Positions 54,630 to 63,973 of a DNA stretch of 64,000 bases are shown in pieces. The stretch lies in contig CAUZLF010000692.1 of the NCBI GenBank assembly GCA_963580285.1, positions 62,001-126,000 on the forward strand, in the 5' to 3' direction. The stretch is from Lucinisca nassula. Its lineage: Eukaryota > Mollusca > Bivalvia > Lucinida > Lucinidae. The position numbers and the translations under genes were made by a program. The notes under the pieces are model-generated. The model worked only from the letters and a program-made list of their open reading frames with translations, did not search any database and was not told the DNA's origin. The first letter of the stretch is position 1. Each line of letters starts with the position of its first letter.

Positions 54630-54962
54630 GTGTCGTTCGAAGAGGTGATTGGTGAACCAGATGCGGTACACTCAATGGACTGTGTGTGGTCCAACAGCTT
54701 CAAATGCTTTGAATGCGGCAAGAGGTGTTGCTACCAGCTTTTGAGCGCACTATGTGGCATCTGTATTGCTCTGGGATGGGGCTGTGAGTTTGCTATGGTC
54801 TCCTTCAACCACGTATGGTGCTGGACCCCATGCATGCGTGATGCCACCATTGCTCTGGGTTGCTTCACCAAGTTACTGCGGGCAATCTTGGACTGCTGTT
54901 GTGTTCCGTTCTTTGAAGCGTGTGGCTCATGCTTCAGCAAGATTAAGATAGCTAGGTCATAA
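54630..54962 (+). CDS. Caveolin family, exon 2 (paralog 2)
   Basis: 110 codons ending in TAA. Residue numbers refer to the joined 131-residue protein. The caveolin signature is FEEVIGEP (24-31), followed by SMDCVW and the scaffolding region KCFECGKRCCYQ. The intramembrane hairpin is about 58-84, and the Pro-Cys turn in HVWCWTPCMR matches CAV1 P132/C133. The C-terminal membrane-associated part includes a DCCC run (109-112) and FSKIKIARS. All three CAV1 palmitoylated cysteines have counterparts; 16 cysteines occur in this exon in total. The hairpin proline of CAV1 (in GIPMAL) is a cysteine here (GICIAL), and a glutamate sits within the hydrophobic segment (GCEFAM). About 64% identical to the exon at 7090. 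No AATAAA lies close; ATTAAA near 55780 or AATAAA near 55986 are possible poly(A) signals. Confidence 0.95.
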   Translation: MSFEEVIGEPDAVHSMDCVWSNSFKCFECGKRCCYQLLSALCGICIALGWGCEFAMVSFNHVWCWTPCMRDATIALGCFTKLLRAILDCCCVPFFEACGSCFSKIKIARS

Positions 54963-55498
54963 CTAGACGGATAATGACAGTGATAATTGAAACATCAAAG
55001 GACAACTTTCTATCACCTTTTTTTTTTCAAATTCTGCCAACTTGATAGCCAAAATATCAGGATACAGTTGTTGAATGCATCGTTAGTTTAGCGAGCTCGT
55101 TAGTTATCAAATTGTTAACTTTTTTGTAAGTACAATCTCTAATATAGTGGTATTTTTGAAAAAGTTGCGAACAGCTTTTACATCTGCAAAAAGCTGCTCA
55201 CATTTTTTAGCAAAATTATTAGCATATCTGCCTTATCAAATGATCAAAGTTTTAACGTTACGTTAACTAACGACATCCGATTACGAATGTGTTGAATGTG
55301 AAAAAAAGTTTTAAAATATAGTTGGAGAAGATTATGCCGACATGACAACTGATCCGTTTGTCACTCATACTTTTGATGTACCCGAATCAGTATCTAATAT
55401 GTGGCTTATTTATATTTGGGGTTATTATAAATTTTTTTTAGAAAACATCTGTGGCATCCTATTTGCATATGTAAGCAAATATAATTGTAATGTATATA
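54963..55498. other. 3' flank of caveolin paralog 2, probably 3' UTR
   Basis: AT-rich sequence without recognised repeats or open frames of interest. Confidence 0.45.
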
Positions 55499-55690
55499 CA
55501 GTAGAATTCCGCTATTAAGACCACCGAATATTGAGACTTCTTCTGCTTAGAAGCATGCAGTTATTCTTTCTTCTTGTTTTCTGCACACGATGTCCTTAGG
55601 TCAGGGACCACCTTTGGAGCTGTTCAAAAGTGGTCTTAAAGACCACTTTTGAACAGTCCAAAAGGTGGTCTTAATATAGGAATTTTACTG
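55499..55690. mobile_element. Tc1/mariner-type MITE, 192 bp, TA target duplication
   Basis: CAGTAGAATTCCGCTATTAA and TTAATATAGGAATTTTACTG are inverted ends, followed inward by GACCACC/GGTGGTC. TA flanks both ends. A perfect centre CTGTTCAAAAGTGGTCTT with its complement is at 55620-55658. Confidence 0.87.
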
Positions 55691-55859
55691 TAATTATAAT
55701 GTTTATATTATCTGCATACACAATTTGTAAATTCTATTTGTTTTAATAAGGCAACAGAAACTTTTCTGTAAATAGAATTAAAAGTTAAGGTAATGAAACT
55801 GAACTTTGTTATACTAAAAAACAAAAGCCTCGTTTTATCTTGCCGCTCAGCCGCGGGTA

Positions 55860-56220
55860 GCATTAACTGTCTTAACCCATCGTATGCGGGAAACCCCTAA
55901 CAGGGTACCTTGGCAAACAGTGCAAGCCCAGATCAGACATCTGATCAGGGCCTAACTATTTGCTGACATAGTTTTCCGTCAAAAATAAAATAAAAACGAA
56001 AATATATGCTTGACACGCCTTATATGACAAATGGACTTGTTCAACATATAGCAATGGAAGAGTGCACTAGTAAACAATGGGTTTAAAACTGTCATTCTGT
56101 CTGACGGAGCCATAAAACGGAATTTGCGATCGTGACCTCTATTCAGATGATACGTTTCATTAACGAGCCCATGACAAGCCATTTCCTTTATTATTAACAA
56201 GCAGTGTTGACGGGGACGTT
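55860..56220 (+). repeat. Interspersed repeat copy, first unit of a local duplication
   Basis: CGTATGCGGGAAACCCC..GGGTACCTTGGCAAACAG then TTCCGTCAAAAATAAAAT. 56029-56220 ends with a SINE tail stub (AGTGTTGACGGGGACGTTA) and recurs at 56473-56690. Confidence 0.75.
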
Positions 56221-56472
56221 AGGTCATTTTGGAGACGTTGCTTCCAATTTTGTGGGACTTTTACCCGACATTGAGATGAAATTACATCTCAAGCCCTGTC
56301 GTCATAATGAAACCAATTGTGTTTATAAGCATGGCCGGTCCGGCTCGCACCGCTTTGCCTCGGTAGGCTTAGATCCTCTAAGCGGTTTACCAGTACTTGT
56401 GTGCGGTCGGTTTCAGCTCTGCGTGGAAGCATCAAGCAGCCCATATATTTCTTCAAGCCCCGATGAGCGCGG
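56221..56472 (-). mobile_element. SINE, minus strand, fused to a plus-strand SINE tail
   Basis: GGTCATTTTGGAGACGTTGC starts directly after the plus-strand stub GGGGACGTTA. Complete from there to the head CCGATGAGCGCGGGC. The head-to-head join means the usual tail is missing. Confidence 0.82.
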
Positions 56473-56690
56473 GCACCCTTGTCCAACATAAAGCAATGGA
56501 AGAGTGCACAAGTAAACAATGGGTTAAAACTGCCATTTTGTCTGACGGTGCCATAAAACGGAATTTGCGATCGTGACCTCTATTCAGATGATACGTTTCA
56601 TTAACAAGCCCATGGCAAGCCATTTCCTTTATTATTAACAAGTCCATTGACCTATACAGTGTTGACGGGGACGTGAAACCCCAAATAAAA
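56473..56690 (+). repeat. Second unit of the local duplication
   Basis: CTTGTCCAACATAAAGCAAT through TTATTATTAACAAGTCC repeats 56029-56195 with few changes, followed by a better SINE tail (CAGTGTTGACGGGGACGTGA). Confidence 0.82.
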
Positions 56691-56879
56691 CAAAACAAGT
56701 CCATGAAATAATAAGCCCTTTCTATGTCTGTAATCAATGCACTGAGTGTACTGACGTGTGTAGGCTGGAGAAATAGCCCTGAAATGAGGTTTAAACTGTT
56801 TCATTCACCAATGATTCCAACTAACCCTATTACGCACCACGTTGATCTCGAAGCGACAAGAAAAACGCGGATATTATGT

Positions 56880-57420
56880 ACGCGTATAAGAGTCCTCTAA
56901 ATCGAGTCACATACTTCAGTTACGTCAAGTGACGTCAGTCTAAACCATGGTTCTCTATTGGCATTGGTGACGTCAACGCTGTTCCGCTCTTTGTAGAAAA
57001 ACACCTAGTAAATGTTTATAAGCTTTAAAAGTTTGCCATATGAGCACCGAGATGAAAGCATGAACATAGTGGGTCGCATGGAAAGTAAATGAAACCCTTC
57101 AATGAACCCCGAAGGGTGTCATGTAAACTTTGCTAGCGATCTCCTGTCGTTCATACTTTCATGAAAAGCAGAAAAATTAAGTTTATTTTTTATATTTAGA
57201 TTTTTTGCCCCTCGTCACTGGGCGAATTATAGTGCAAACTTTTAAATCTCAAACAGTGGTTGATGTCACCAACGCCCGTAGAGAACCTTGATTAAGACTG
57301 ACGTCATTTGACGTCACTGACAATCATATGACTCGATGCGTTCATGGAAGCATGGACTACGTTGTTTTCTAGTTTTCTGTAGGAGTACATGAGACTTTAC
57401 ACTGGAAATACTAGAGAATA
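56880..57420. mobile_element. Long foldback MITE, about 540 bp
   Basis: Arms: GTGACGTCAGTCTAAACCAT / TGATTAAGACTGACGTCA, TTGGTGACGTCAACGC / GATGTCACCAACGCC, AGTAAATGAAACCCTTC / GAAGGGTGTCATGTAAACT. The right terminus ACTTTACACTGGAAA matches TTTCCAGTGTAAAGT at 30797. Confidence 0.82.
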
Positions 57421-57424
57421 CCAG

Positions 57425-57670
57425 GTGAGTGTCTTTTGATATCAAGTTTATCAGGCAAGGCTTCGAGAACGCTTGTAGAATCGTGAGGCTTGCCCAGCGA
57501 TTCTACACGCGTTCTCGAAGCCGAGCCTGATAAACTTGATATCAAATGACACGAATCTGGTATTCTATTTATCAGTTTATCCCCTTGTACACTTTTAAAT
57601 AAGCAATTTACCATCAGTTATCGATGGTCCTCAGTGCGTCGCAACCTTCCGACGGTCGTTGTCATTTAAT
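57425..57670 (-). mobile_element. Foldback MITE (partner of 8390-8655)
   Basis: TTTTGATATCAAGTTTATCA..GGCTTCGAGAACGC and GCGTTCTCGAAGCC..TGATAAACTTGATATCAAA form a stem of about 60 bp. Confidence 0.82.
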
Positions 57671-58739
57671 TCTGCGTTTCCTATCCCCACTTAGTACACC
57701 TACATAGAATAAAAAAGGGATGGAAACATTGCTTCCAAGGACGTATCGTTCCGGTTTTATGATGATCTCCAGGACGAAACGTTCCATTACCGCGGTAGTC
57801 AGGGGTTTTATCCGCAACATCATCGATATTTCTGATTGGTCACCCCTAGTTGGAGCGTAGCTGTTGCAGCGTAGTATAGCTCCAGTGAGATGAGAAGTGA
57901 TTTCGGCACTACTTTCGGTTTTAATGCATATGACCTGAGAATATAGTACCCCGTGTTAACGTAGTAGATTATTACGCCATGCGGTATCTTATAGACTGCT
58001 TTACAGACCACCTATTTCAAACGGAATAGATGAATATTTTTAATAGATGAACTGTGTAGCAGTCTAATCGTTTAATAGTTCAGTTCATATAACCCAGTTT
58101 ACAGCCCATTTGTACCATAAAATCCCAAACCTGGCAACTTGCAAACAGGACAAACCCAGATCAGATACCACACAACGCGGAGTCTCATTATGCCCTTCAC
58201 TGCATACTTAAAAAATATTTCGTGGAAGCCACAACCTGACATCCCTGATTTTAAAATGAACTCATCCCATACTGATATAAGGTGTTGAGGATTCCATTCG
58301 TTTAAAATGGGTTAAAAGTACGCAGTGTGGGTCGATAATGTATTACCAAAATAAGACAGTTGGAATGAGTTTGGACAGGTGCACGTCAAGGCTTATATTG
58401 AAAGGAGTAAATTTTGCAGTTTAGACACAGATGATGCGCCACTTGTTGTAGCGTCTGATTTGGGTCTGCTATGTTTGTTTGTCCCTAAAAAGGCTGCTAG
58501 ACATATACTCAGAGTATGGGTTAATGTGTGTGTGTGTGTGTGGGGGGGGGGGGGTACTTTTTTAAAGCGACCTGTCTGCGTCCTAGGCACGTGACCATAA
58601 ATAAAGCAAATTTTCAGCTCAGACGCAAGTTCGATACCTGCCGGGTTCGGTAACATTCTTTCCAGGAGATTGATCGTGAAATCTGTTCCACGGTGATTCT
58701 ATCCCTTTCGCTGATCCAAGAAGGGCAGTTGTTGGTTTC
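57671..58739. other. No gene; GT/G low-complexity at 58527-58555
   Basis: GTGTGTGT then a G run; 58130-58200 looks like a faint copy of the AGATCAGA repeat. Otherwise unassigned. Confidence 0.4.
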
Positions 58740-59700
58740 CGGTAAAAGACTGTGTACTGTGCTGTATTGACAATATCTAACCAAAGAAATTGCCTTAATG
58801 CCAGATCATTTCATAAATGGCCTCGTCGAGGCAATTTATTTTTATATAATAATAACGGAGTATAATGTCTAAACCTCTTCAAATATTCCTATGGATTGAT
58901 ATTGACAATAACTAACCCAAGAAACTGTCGTATGCAAGATCACTTCATAAATGGCCTCACCGATGCAATATATATTTAGAAAAATGTTAACAGAGTATAA
59001 TGTTCAAACCTCTCTGAATATTCCGATCATTTTTGGCATTCGGGTTGATATTGACAATACCTAACCCGTGAGGCTGTTTTATGCAAGATTACTTTATGAA
59101 TGGCCTCGCCGAGGCAAAATAATATAAAAAATGAATACAGAGTATAACATCTAAACCCGGCTTTGATCATTTTCGGCATACAGGTTGATATTGACAATAC
59201 ATAACCCGCAAAATTGTCTTATGCCAAATTAATTTTTACAAACGGCCTCGCCTAGGCAAACTGAAAAAGTATTTCGAAGTGTAACTTCTAATCTACTTGG
59301 AATATTTTTGACAACTGTTAGCATGCAGAGAGATAATGTACAGATCTAACCAACGCGATTCCCTGAATGCCCAATTTCTTTATTTTAGCCTCGGCAAGGT
59401 AAAAAATTCACCCACTGACACGGTCTTATAACTTTCAACCCGACGGGCGGGTATATTTTTATAATGTTTTGCATGCAGATGTAAATTGACAAGATCAAGC
59501 TAATGGTATTGTCTAATGCCAGATAGCTTTATAAACAGCCTCACCGAGGCATTTTTAAAGACTGATTGCGGATGTATAACTTATAAACTGCTGGGAAAAG
59601 TATGATGATTTTTCACAATCAAGTCGTAACCAAGAAGAATGTCTAATGCAAGATAAATAACCTCCCAAAGGTAATTTTTCAAAAACTGATTCCAGCCGCC
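58740..59700 (+). repeat. Tandem array, about 140-bp unit, about seven diverged copies
   Basis: CATAAATGGCCTCG(T/C)CGAGGC-like landmarks near 58812, 58948, 59093, 59240, 59530 and 59665. GTTGATATTGACAATA and AGAGTATAATGTCTAAACC lie between. Each unit carries a GCCTCGCCGAGGC-type palindrome. Confidence 0.78.
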
Positions 59701-59784
59701 AAACAATTGCGCAAGCCGCAGTTATTGCACGAACTATAGCTCAGCAGAAATCTTCAAGTAAACTGTTGAACTGCATGGTTGCTG

Positions 59785-59985
59785 TATTGCTCAAAAACAT
59801 TGATTGTGGGTTCTTGATAAAACTGCCTCGCCAAGGCGGTTCAATCAAGTCCCCGTAATCAATGTTTTGAGCAGAGATAAGAAAATATCACAACTTTGTA
59901 TCTTAAAATTTCCATTTGTCATTTTTTTTTGGCAAAAAAAAAAAAAAAAAAAAAAATGTATTTGTACAGGCGTGTTTTCGTGATG
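59785..59985 (+). mobile_element. Double-hairpin MITE, end type A, 5'-truncated
   Basis: Hairpin 2 (TTGATAAAACTGCCTCGCC, AAGGCGGTTCAATCAAG), an expanded A run (about 59935-59956) and the right end GGCGTGTTTTCGTGATGG. Confidence 0.8.
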
Positions 59986-60782
59986 GTTGTTGCGGGGTCT
60001 ACAACTTAGCGTGAGTTAATTTCAATATTGGTCTTGTTGCTTTAACACGACTTCTGGCCCAGAATAGCTTCAAACAGCTATGTTCATTGGATCAATATGA
60101 ACCTGAATTAAAATACCAATCAGACGCTAAATCAAATTATCAAAGCTACGCTCCATCAGCACTCTCAGTGCTTTGATTTTTTTTTTATAACTATTACACC
60201 TTGATTTTTTTTTTACTTTCGGATGAGTCTTTAAACCGAGGTCCCGTCTCCGTATGACCTTAGCTGTTGGTGGGACGTAAAACTCAAAACACTCACTCAC
60301 CTTGATTTTTAACCCATTTTGTAGTAAAGGGAATCAAAATTTCGGGATATCGGGTTGTGTTTTCTTCGAAATTTATTTGGAAAATGTTCTTGGCCTGCAC
60401 TGTTTGTCAATTAACAGTTCTGGGTTTCCCGGTACAAAATGGGTTAATCTGTACTGAGCTATAAAAAACGCGATGCGAATTTCATTCATGGCTTGTACAC
60501 GGAAAATCTATGTGTAAAATCATTATTGAAAAGTAAACAGGGAGACAGGTGCGTTTATGAAATAAATTGACAGAAAATACAAATTATTCTCTTCAGCTCC
60601 ATCAGTGGTTTCATTTTTTACTTATTAGGAACTTTTTAAACAGCACTATTTTCTCACGGATGTCTCGGCGGTGATTAGGCCATCTCAGTGCAGAAGCTAG
60701 CAAACTTTAAGTATATTGTTAAATCTTGGTCGATTGTCGATTACAATCGAACCAAACATTGAAACCTTTTAAATTTTACAAT
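59986..60782. other. No gene; SINE tail at 60216-60300 and repeat fragment at 60380-60450
   Basis: The SINE tail is GATGAGTCTTTAAACCGAGG..CTGTTGGTGGGACG, third family. The fragment at 60380 has TGCACTGTTTGTCAA. The rest is unassigned. Confidence 0.45.
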
Positions 60783-60899
60783 GAAACTTCGATGGTACGA
60801 ATACCTTTGGTACCATGAGTATTTGTTCGAGATGGGGGTAGTTCGAGCAACCAAGAGTCATTCTTATTGCCACGCCAGGGCGATTCTAATGGGTACATA

Positions 60900-62481
60900 C
60901 GAGGGGAGTTCAATAAGTTTGTAGAACTCAGTATTTTTCAATACAATTCAAGATTTCGGTTTTCATTCTTGTACAGTATAAATCTTTGTCTGTTGACTGA
61001 TAACAGCTGTTCAGATAACACATACATTTTTCCTCTTACTTTTTTGTTTGAAAAACCTGTACCCATAGGCATAATTGAAAAGTCAGAAAATTGAGTTCAG
61101 AGGAGTCATAAAGTTCCTCACCAAGGATGGTGCAAAGGTCAAAGAAATCCATTGGCGCATGGCTGATGTGTATGGTGATAGTAGTCCAAAGTATCCCACA
61201 GTCGCAAAGTGGTCAGCAGAATTTAAACGTGGGTGAGACTCCTGAGAAAATGACCCAAGGCAAGGTCGCCCTGCTGATGACGTCAGCCAGGAGATAATCA
61301 ACCTTGTTGAGAGACTTGTGCTAAACAATCACTGAATCAAAGTTGCCGAACTTGCTTCAGAATGTGGTTTTTCCAATGGAAGTGTTAACACTATAACCCA
61401 TGAACATTTAGGCATGTTGAAAGTATCTGCCAGGTGGGTACCCAGAAACCTGAACATGCAAGAACATCAACAAAGGGTGGAGTCAAGTCAAGAACTTCTG
61501 GAAGTGAACAATGCCAGTCCAGAAGACTTTCACACTCGTCTTGTAACAGGAGACGAAACATGGCCTCGCCACTGGGACACAGATACTAAAAAGGAGTCCA
61601 TGCAATGGAAGCGCCCTGGCCCACCATTACCTAAGAAATTTCTTACCCAACCATCAGCCGGCAAGGTAATGACCACGGTGTTTTGGGACACCAAAGGGAT
61701 TTTATTGATAGATAACAAACCTGCTGGTACTTCAGTTACAGGAGAATACTATGCCAATGTCACTAAACAATTAAGGGTTGCTATTAACGAAGGCGAAAGC
61801 TAGCTACTGGTGTCCTTTTGCACGATAATGCCAATGTGCACAAGTCCAGAGTTGCACAAGCGGCTATTCATGAGTGCAAGTTCGAGCAGTTAAATCACCC
61901 GCCATACAGTCCAGACTGGCCCCAAGTGATTATTGTCTGTTTCGAAATTTGAAGTCCCACTTGCGTGAAGCGAGATTTCGGGACGATAATGAGCTCAAGG
62001 CTGCTACAGAGGCTTGGTTTAAGGACCAAATAGACGACTTTTATTTCAAAGGCATAGACTGATTAAAAGAAAAGTGGGCCAGCTGCATTGAAGTAAAGGG
62101 GGATTTTACTGAAAAACAAGAGCACCGCATGCGGGTGCCAACGCTCGTCTGCAGTTTCTTTTAGAAAACCAAAGTTCTAAGTCAAACAAGAGCAATCAAA
62201 TTGCAAGATGGAGTTATAAAGCTTGTAGGGAATGTAGCTCTTGTGATGGTGAGTATGTGTATGAAGTTTCATGAAGGTAGGCCAAATACTTTTGGAAATA
62301 TGGTCAAGGTTAAGGTTTTCGGTTAAGGACGACGCCAGACGACAGCGAAGACGCCGGAGTGATGACAATAGCTCGAAAGTTTTTTTTTTCAAAAAACAGA
62401 CGAGCTAAAAAATAATGTTGAAACCATCTTCCAACCTGTGAGTTAAACCCCGAGTTCTACGAATTTAATGAACTCCCCTCG
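60900..62481 (+). pseudogene. mariner transposon, both ends present, transposase broken
   Basis: Inverted ends CGAGGGGAGTTCAATAAGTT and AATTTAATGAACTCCCCTCG are flanked by TA on both sides. The transposase is readable from about 61095 to 62062: N-terminal helix-turn-helix part with in-frame stops (about 61235-61340), VSARWVPRNLNMQEHQ, the first catalytic Asp in VTGDETW, PSAGKVMTTVFWD, the second Asp in LHDNA, and the PSDYCLF block with the third, at D34D spacing. Frameshifts near 61800 and 61920 separate these. Without the element at 62117-62406 its length would be about 1.29 kb, the usual mariner size. Inactive, but the intact ends might still be recognised by a transposase supplied elsewhere. 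Confidence 0.93.
62117..62406 (+). mobile_element. CAAGAG/GAGCT element nested in the mariner
   Basis: CAAGAGCACCGCATGCGGGT to AAACAGACGAGCT. 62187-62325 is nearly identical to 30383-30512, so this is a recent, internally deleted copy. Removing it restores an A-rich mariner sequence; no longer target duplication is visible. Confidence 0.8.
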
Positions 62482-62640
62482 TACAGCATACCTTCTCATG
62501 ATGAATTATCATTCTAAATTATATTTATGTATTAATGTCTTATCAGGCTCTAAGAGAACAAAATTCCAAAGAGACTCAATAATGAGTCCGAATCAGCCAT
62601 AGTAAACGAGTCATCGGTGTTCGAGGAAGCGAAATTCCAC

Positions 62641-62718
62641 AGTATGTTTACAATAAGAATCAGTTTTAACTTTTGCTGGTCTTCAATGCACGTTTGTATG
62701 TAAACGCGACGTCTGACT
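62641..62718. other. Short spacer, no gene
   Basis: Nothing recognised. Confidence 0.4.
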
Positions 62719-63425
62719 GGATAACGTCAAAAATTTGCGACGGTATATTTAGGGGATAACTGTATTCAAAATTGTGATTAGGGGCGGTAAGTCGGCGGTT
62801 TTACGGCGACGCGTCAGCGGAACCTAAAAACGGAATTCGCGACCGTAAAACCGACGATTTACCTCCCCAAATGACAATTTTCAATACAGTTATTCCCATT
62901 CTAAAGCATTTATTCGGTTGTTTTCTTTAAAAAAGTGTAAAACCAAATACCAGCCAATGGGAAGTGACGTTACATGATGACGTCGGGTTTCCGACAGTAT
63001 ATCGCAGAATATACTGTTGCAAATTTTTGACGTTATCGAATCAGGTAACATACCCAAGTGCATTATAATCTACGATATACTGTCGGACACCGCCCCCCGC
63101 CCATAGGGGGTTGAAGAAATATATGGGCTGCATGATGCTTCCACGCAGAGCTGAATCCGGCCCGCACACTAGTACTGGTAAACCGCTTAGAGGATCTAAG
63201 CATGTCCAGGAACTGCGGTGCGAGGCGGACCGTTCATGCTAATAAACCCTATTGGTTTCATTGGGCGACAGGACTTGAGATGTCATTACATCTCAATGTC
63301 GGGTAAAAGTCCTACAAAATTGGAAGCAACGTCTCCAAAATGATCTTTACAGTGTTGACGGGGACGTTAAGCCTCAAATCAAACAAACAAACAAACAAAC
63401 TGTCGGACACCCCGACGTTATCATG
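62719..63425. mobile_element. Nested foldback elements interrupted by a SINE
   Basis: GGATAACGTCAAAAATTTGC (62719) pairs with GCAAATTTTTGACGTTATC (63019). Inside, 62752-62897 folds on itself (GGATAACTGTATTCAAAATT / AATTTTCAATACAGTTATTC). CATGATGACGTCGGG..CCGACAGTATATCG near 62975 pairs with CGATATACTGTCGG and CCCCGACGTTATCATG either side of the SINE. Confidence 0.75.
63092..63398 (+). mobile_element. SINE, full length, 13-bp target duplication
   Basis: ACTGTCGGACACC at 63079-63091 and 63399-63411. Head CCCCCGCCCATAGGGGGTTG, GTGCGAGGCGGACC near the B-box position, and GACGGGGACGTTAAGCCTC with a long CAAA tail. Reference copy for the family in this window. Confidence 0.93.
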
Positions 63426-63430
63426 TAGTA

Positions 63431-63973
63431 TAGGGATCAACCATGGTTTTCCATGCATTCTTGCATAAATATCTGTGCGCATGGCTGTTTGAAGCCATTG
63501 TCAAATGGACCGAAAGCCGTGCTCAAACAGTAAAAACCATGTTCAAATCATGAAATTTGCGTGCTGTTTGAACATGGATTTTGAGCTTTTTGTATCACAA
63601 GACGGGCCTTGCTTTGTTACCTTACGTTGAGCGACGTTACATTATCGCCCTGAACGTAGCGTTTTAGGGTTCTATGATGACGTCAGATGGTCACTGCGTA
63701 ACAACGTCATTGTAAACAACAGTCTGAACTGGCCGCCATGTTGGTTCGCCGGTCGCATTTGAAGAGTTTATATGGGGTTTATATTGAGCTTTTGGGCGTT
63801 TTCATCAAAATTTGCGTTCGGAATCGTGATATGCAAGAAAAACGATCATCGATGGTTATTTCATTGCATTAACATTTGCCGGATCCCTCGGAAGATATTT
63901 GAGCATTCGGCCTGGCGGCCTCATGTTCAAACAGCTTCCTTGGTAAATACATGAAAACCATGGTTGATCCCTA
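63431..63973 (+). mobile_element. MITE with TAGGGATCAACCATGG ends, complete, 543 bp
   Basis: Left end as named and right end CCATGGTTGATCCCTA. TA flanks are compatible with a TA duplication. Internally CCATGTTCAAATCATGAAAT / GCTGTTTGAACATGG and GTGACGT-type motifs. 63974-64000 (ATTAACATTCGCCAGGTCCC) looks like the start of a further copy cut by the window. Confidence 0.87.

Larger units (their letters stand above)
60783..62640. mobile_element. MITE split by a mariner insertion
   Basis: GAAACTTCGATGGTACGAAT at the left and GAGTCATCGGTGTTCGAGG..GAAATTCC at the right are inverted ends, as in the fragment at 8805. The interior between them is almost wholly the mariner at 60900-62481. Confidence 0.6.
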
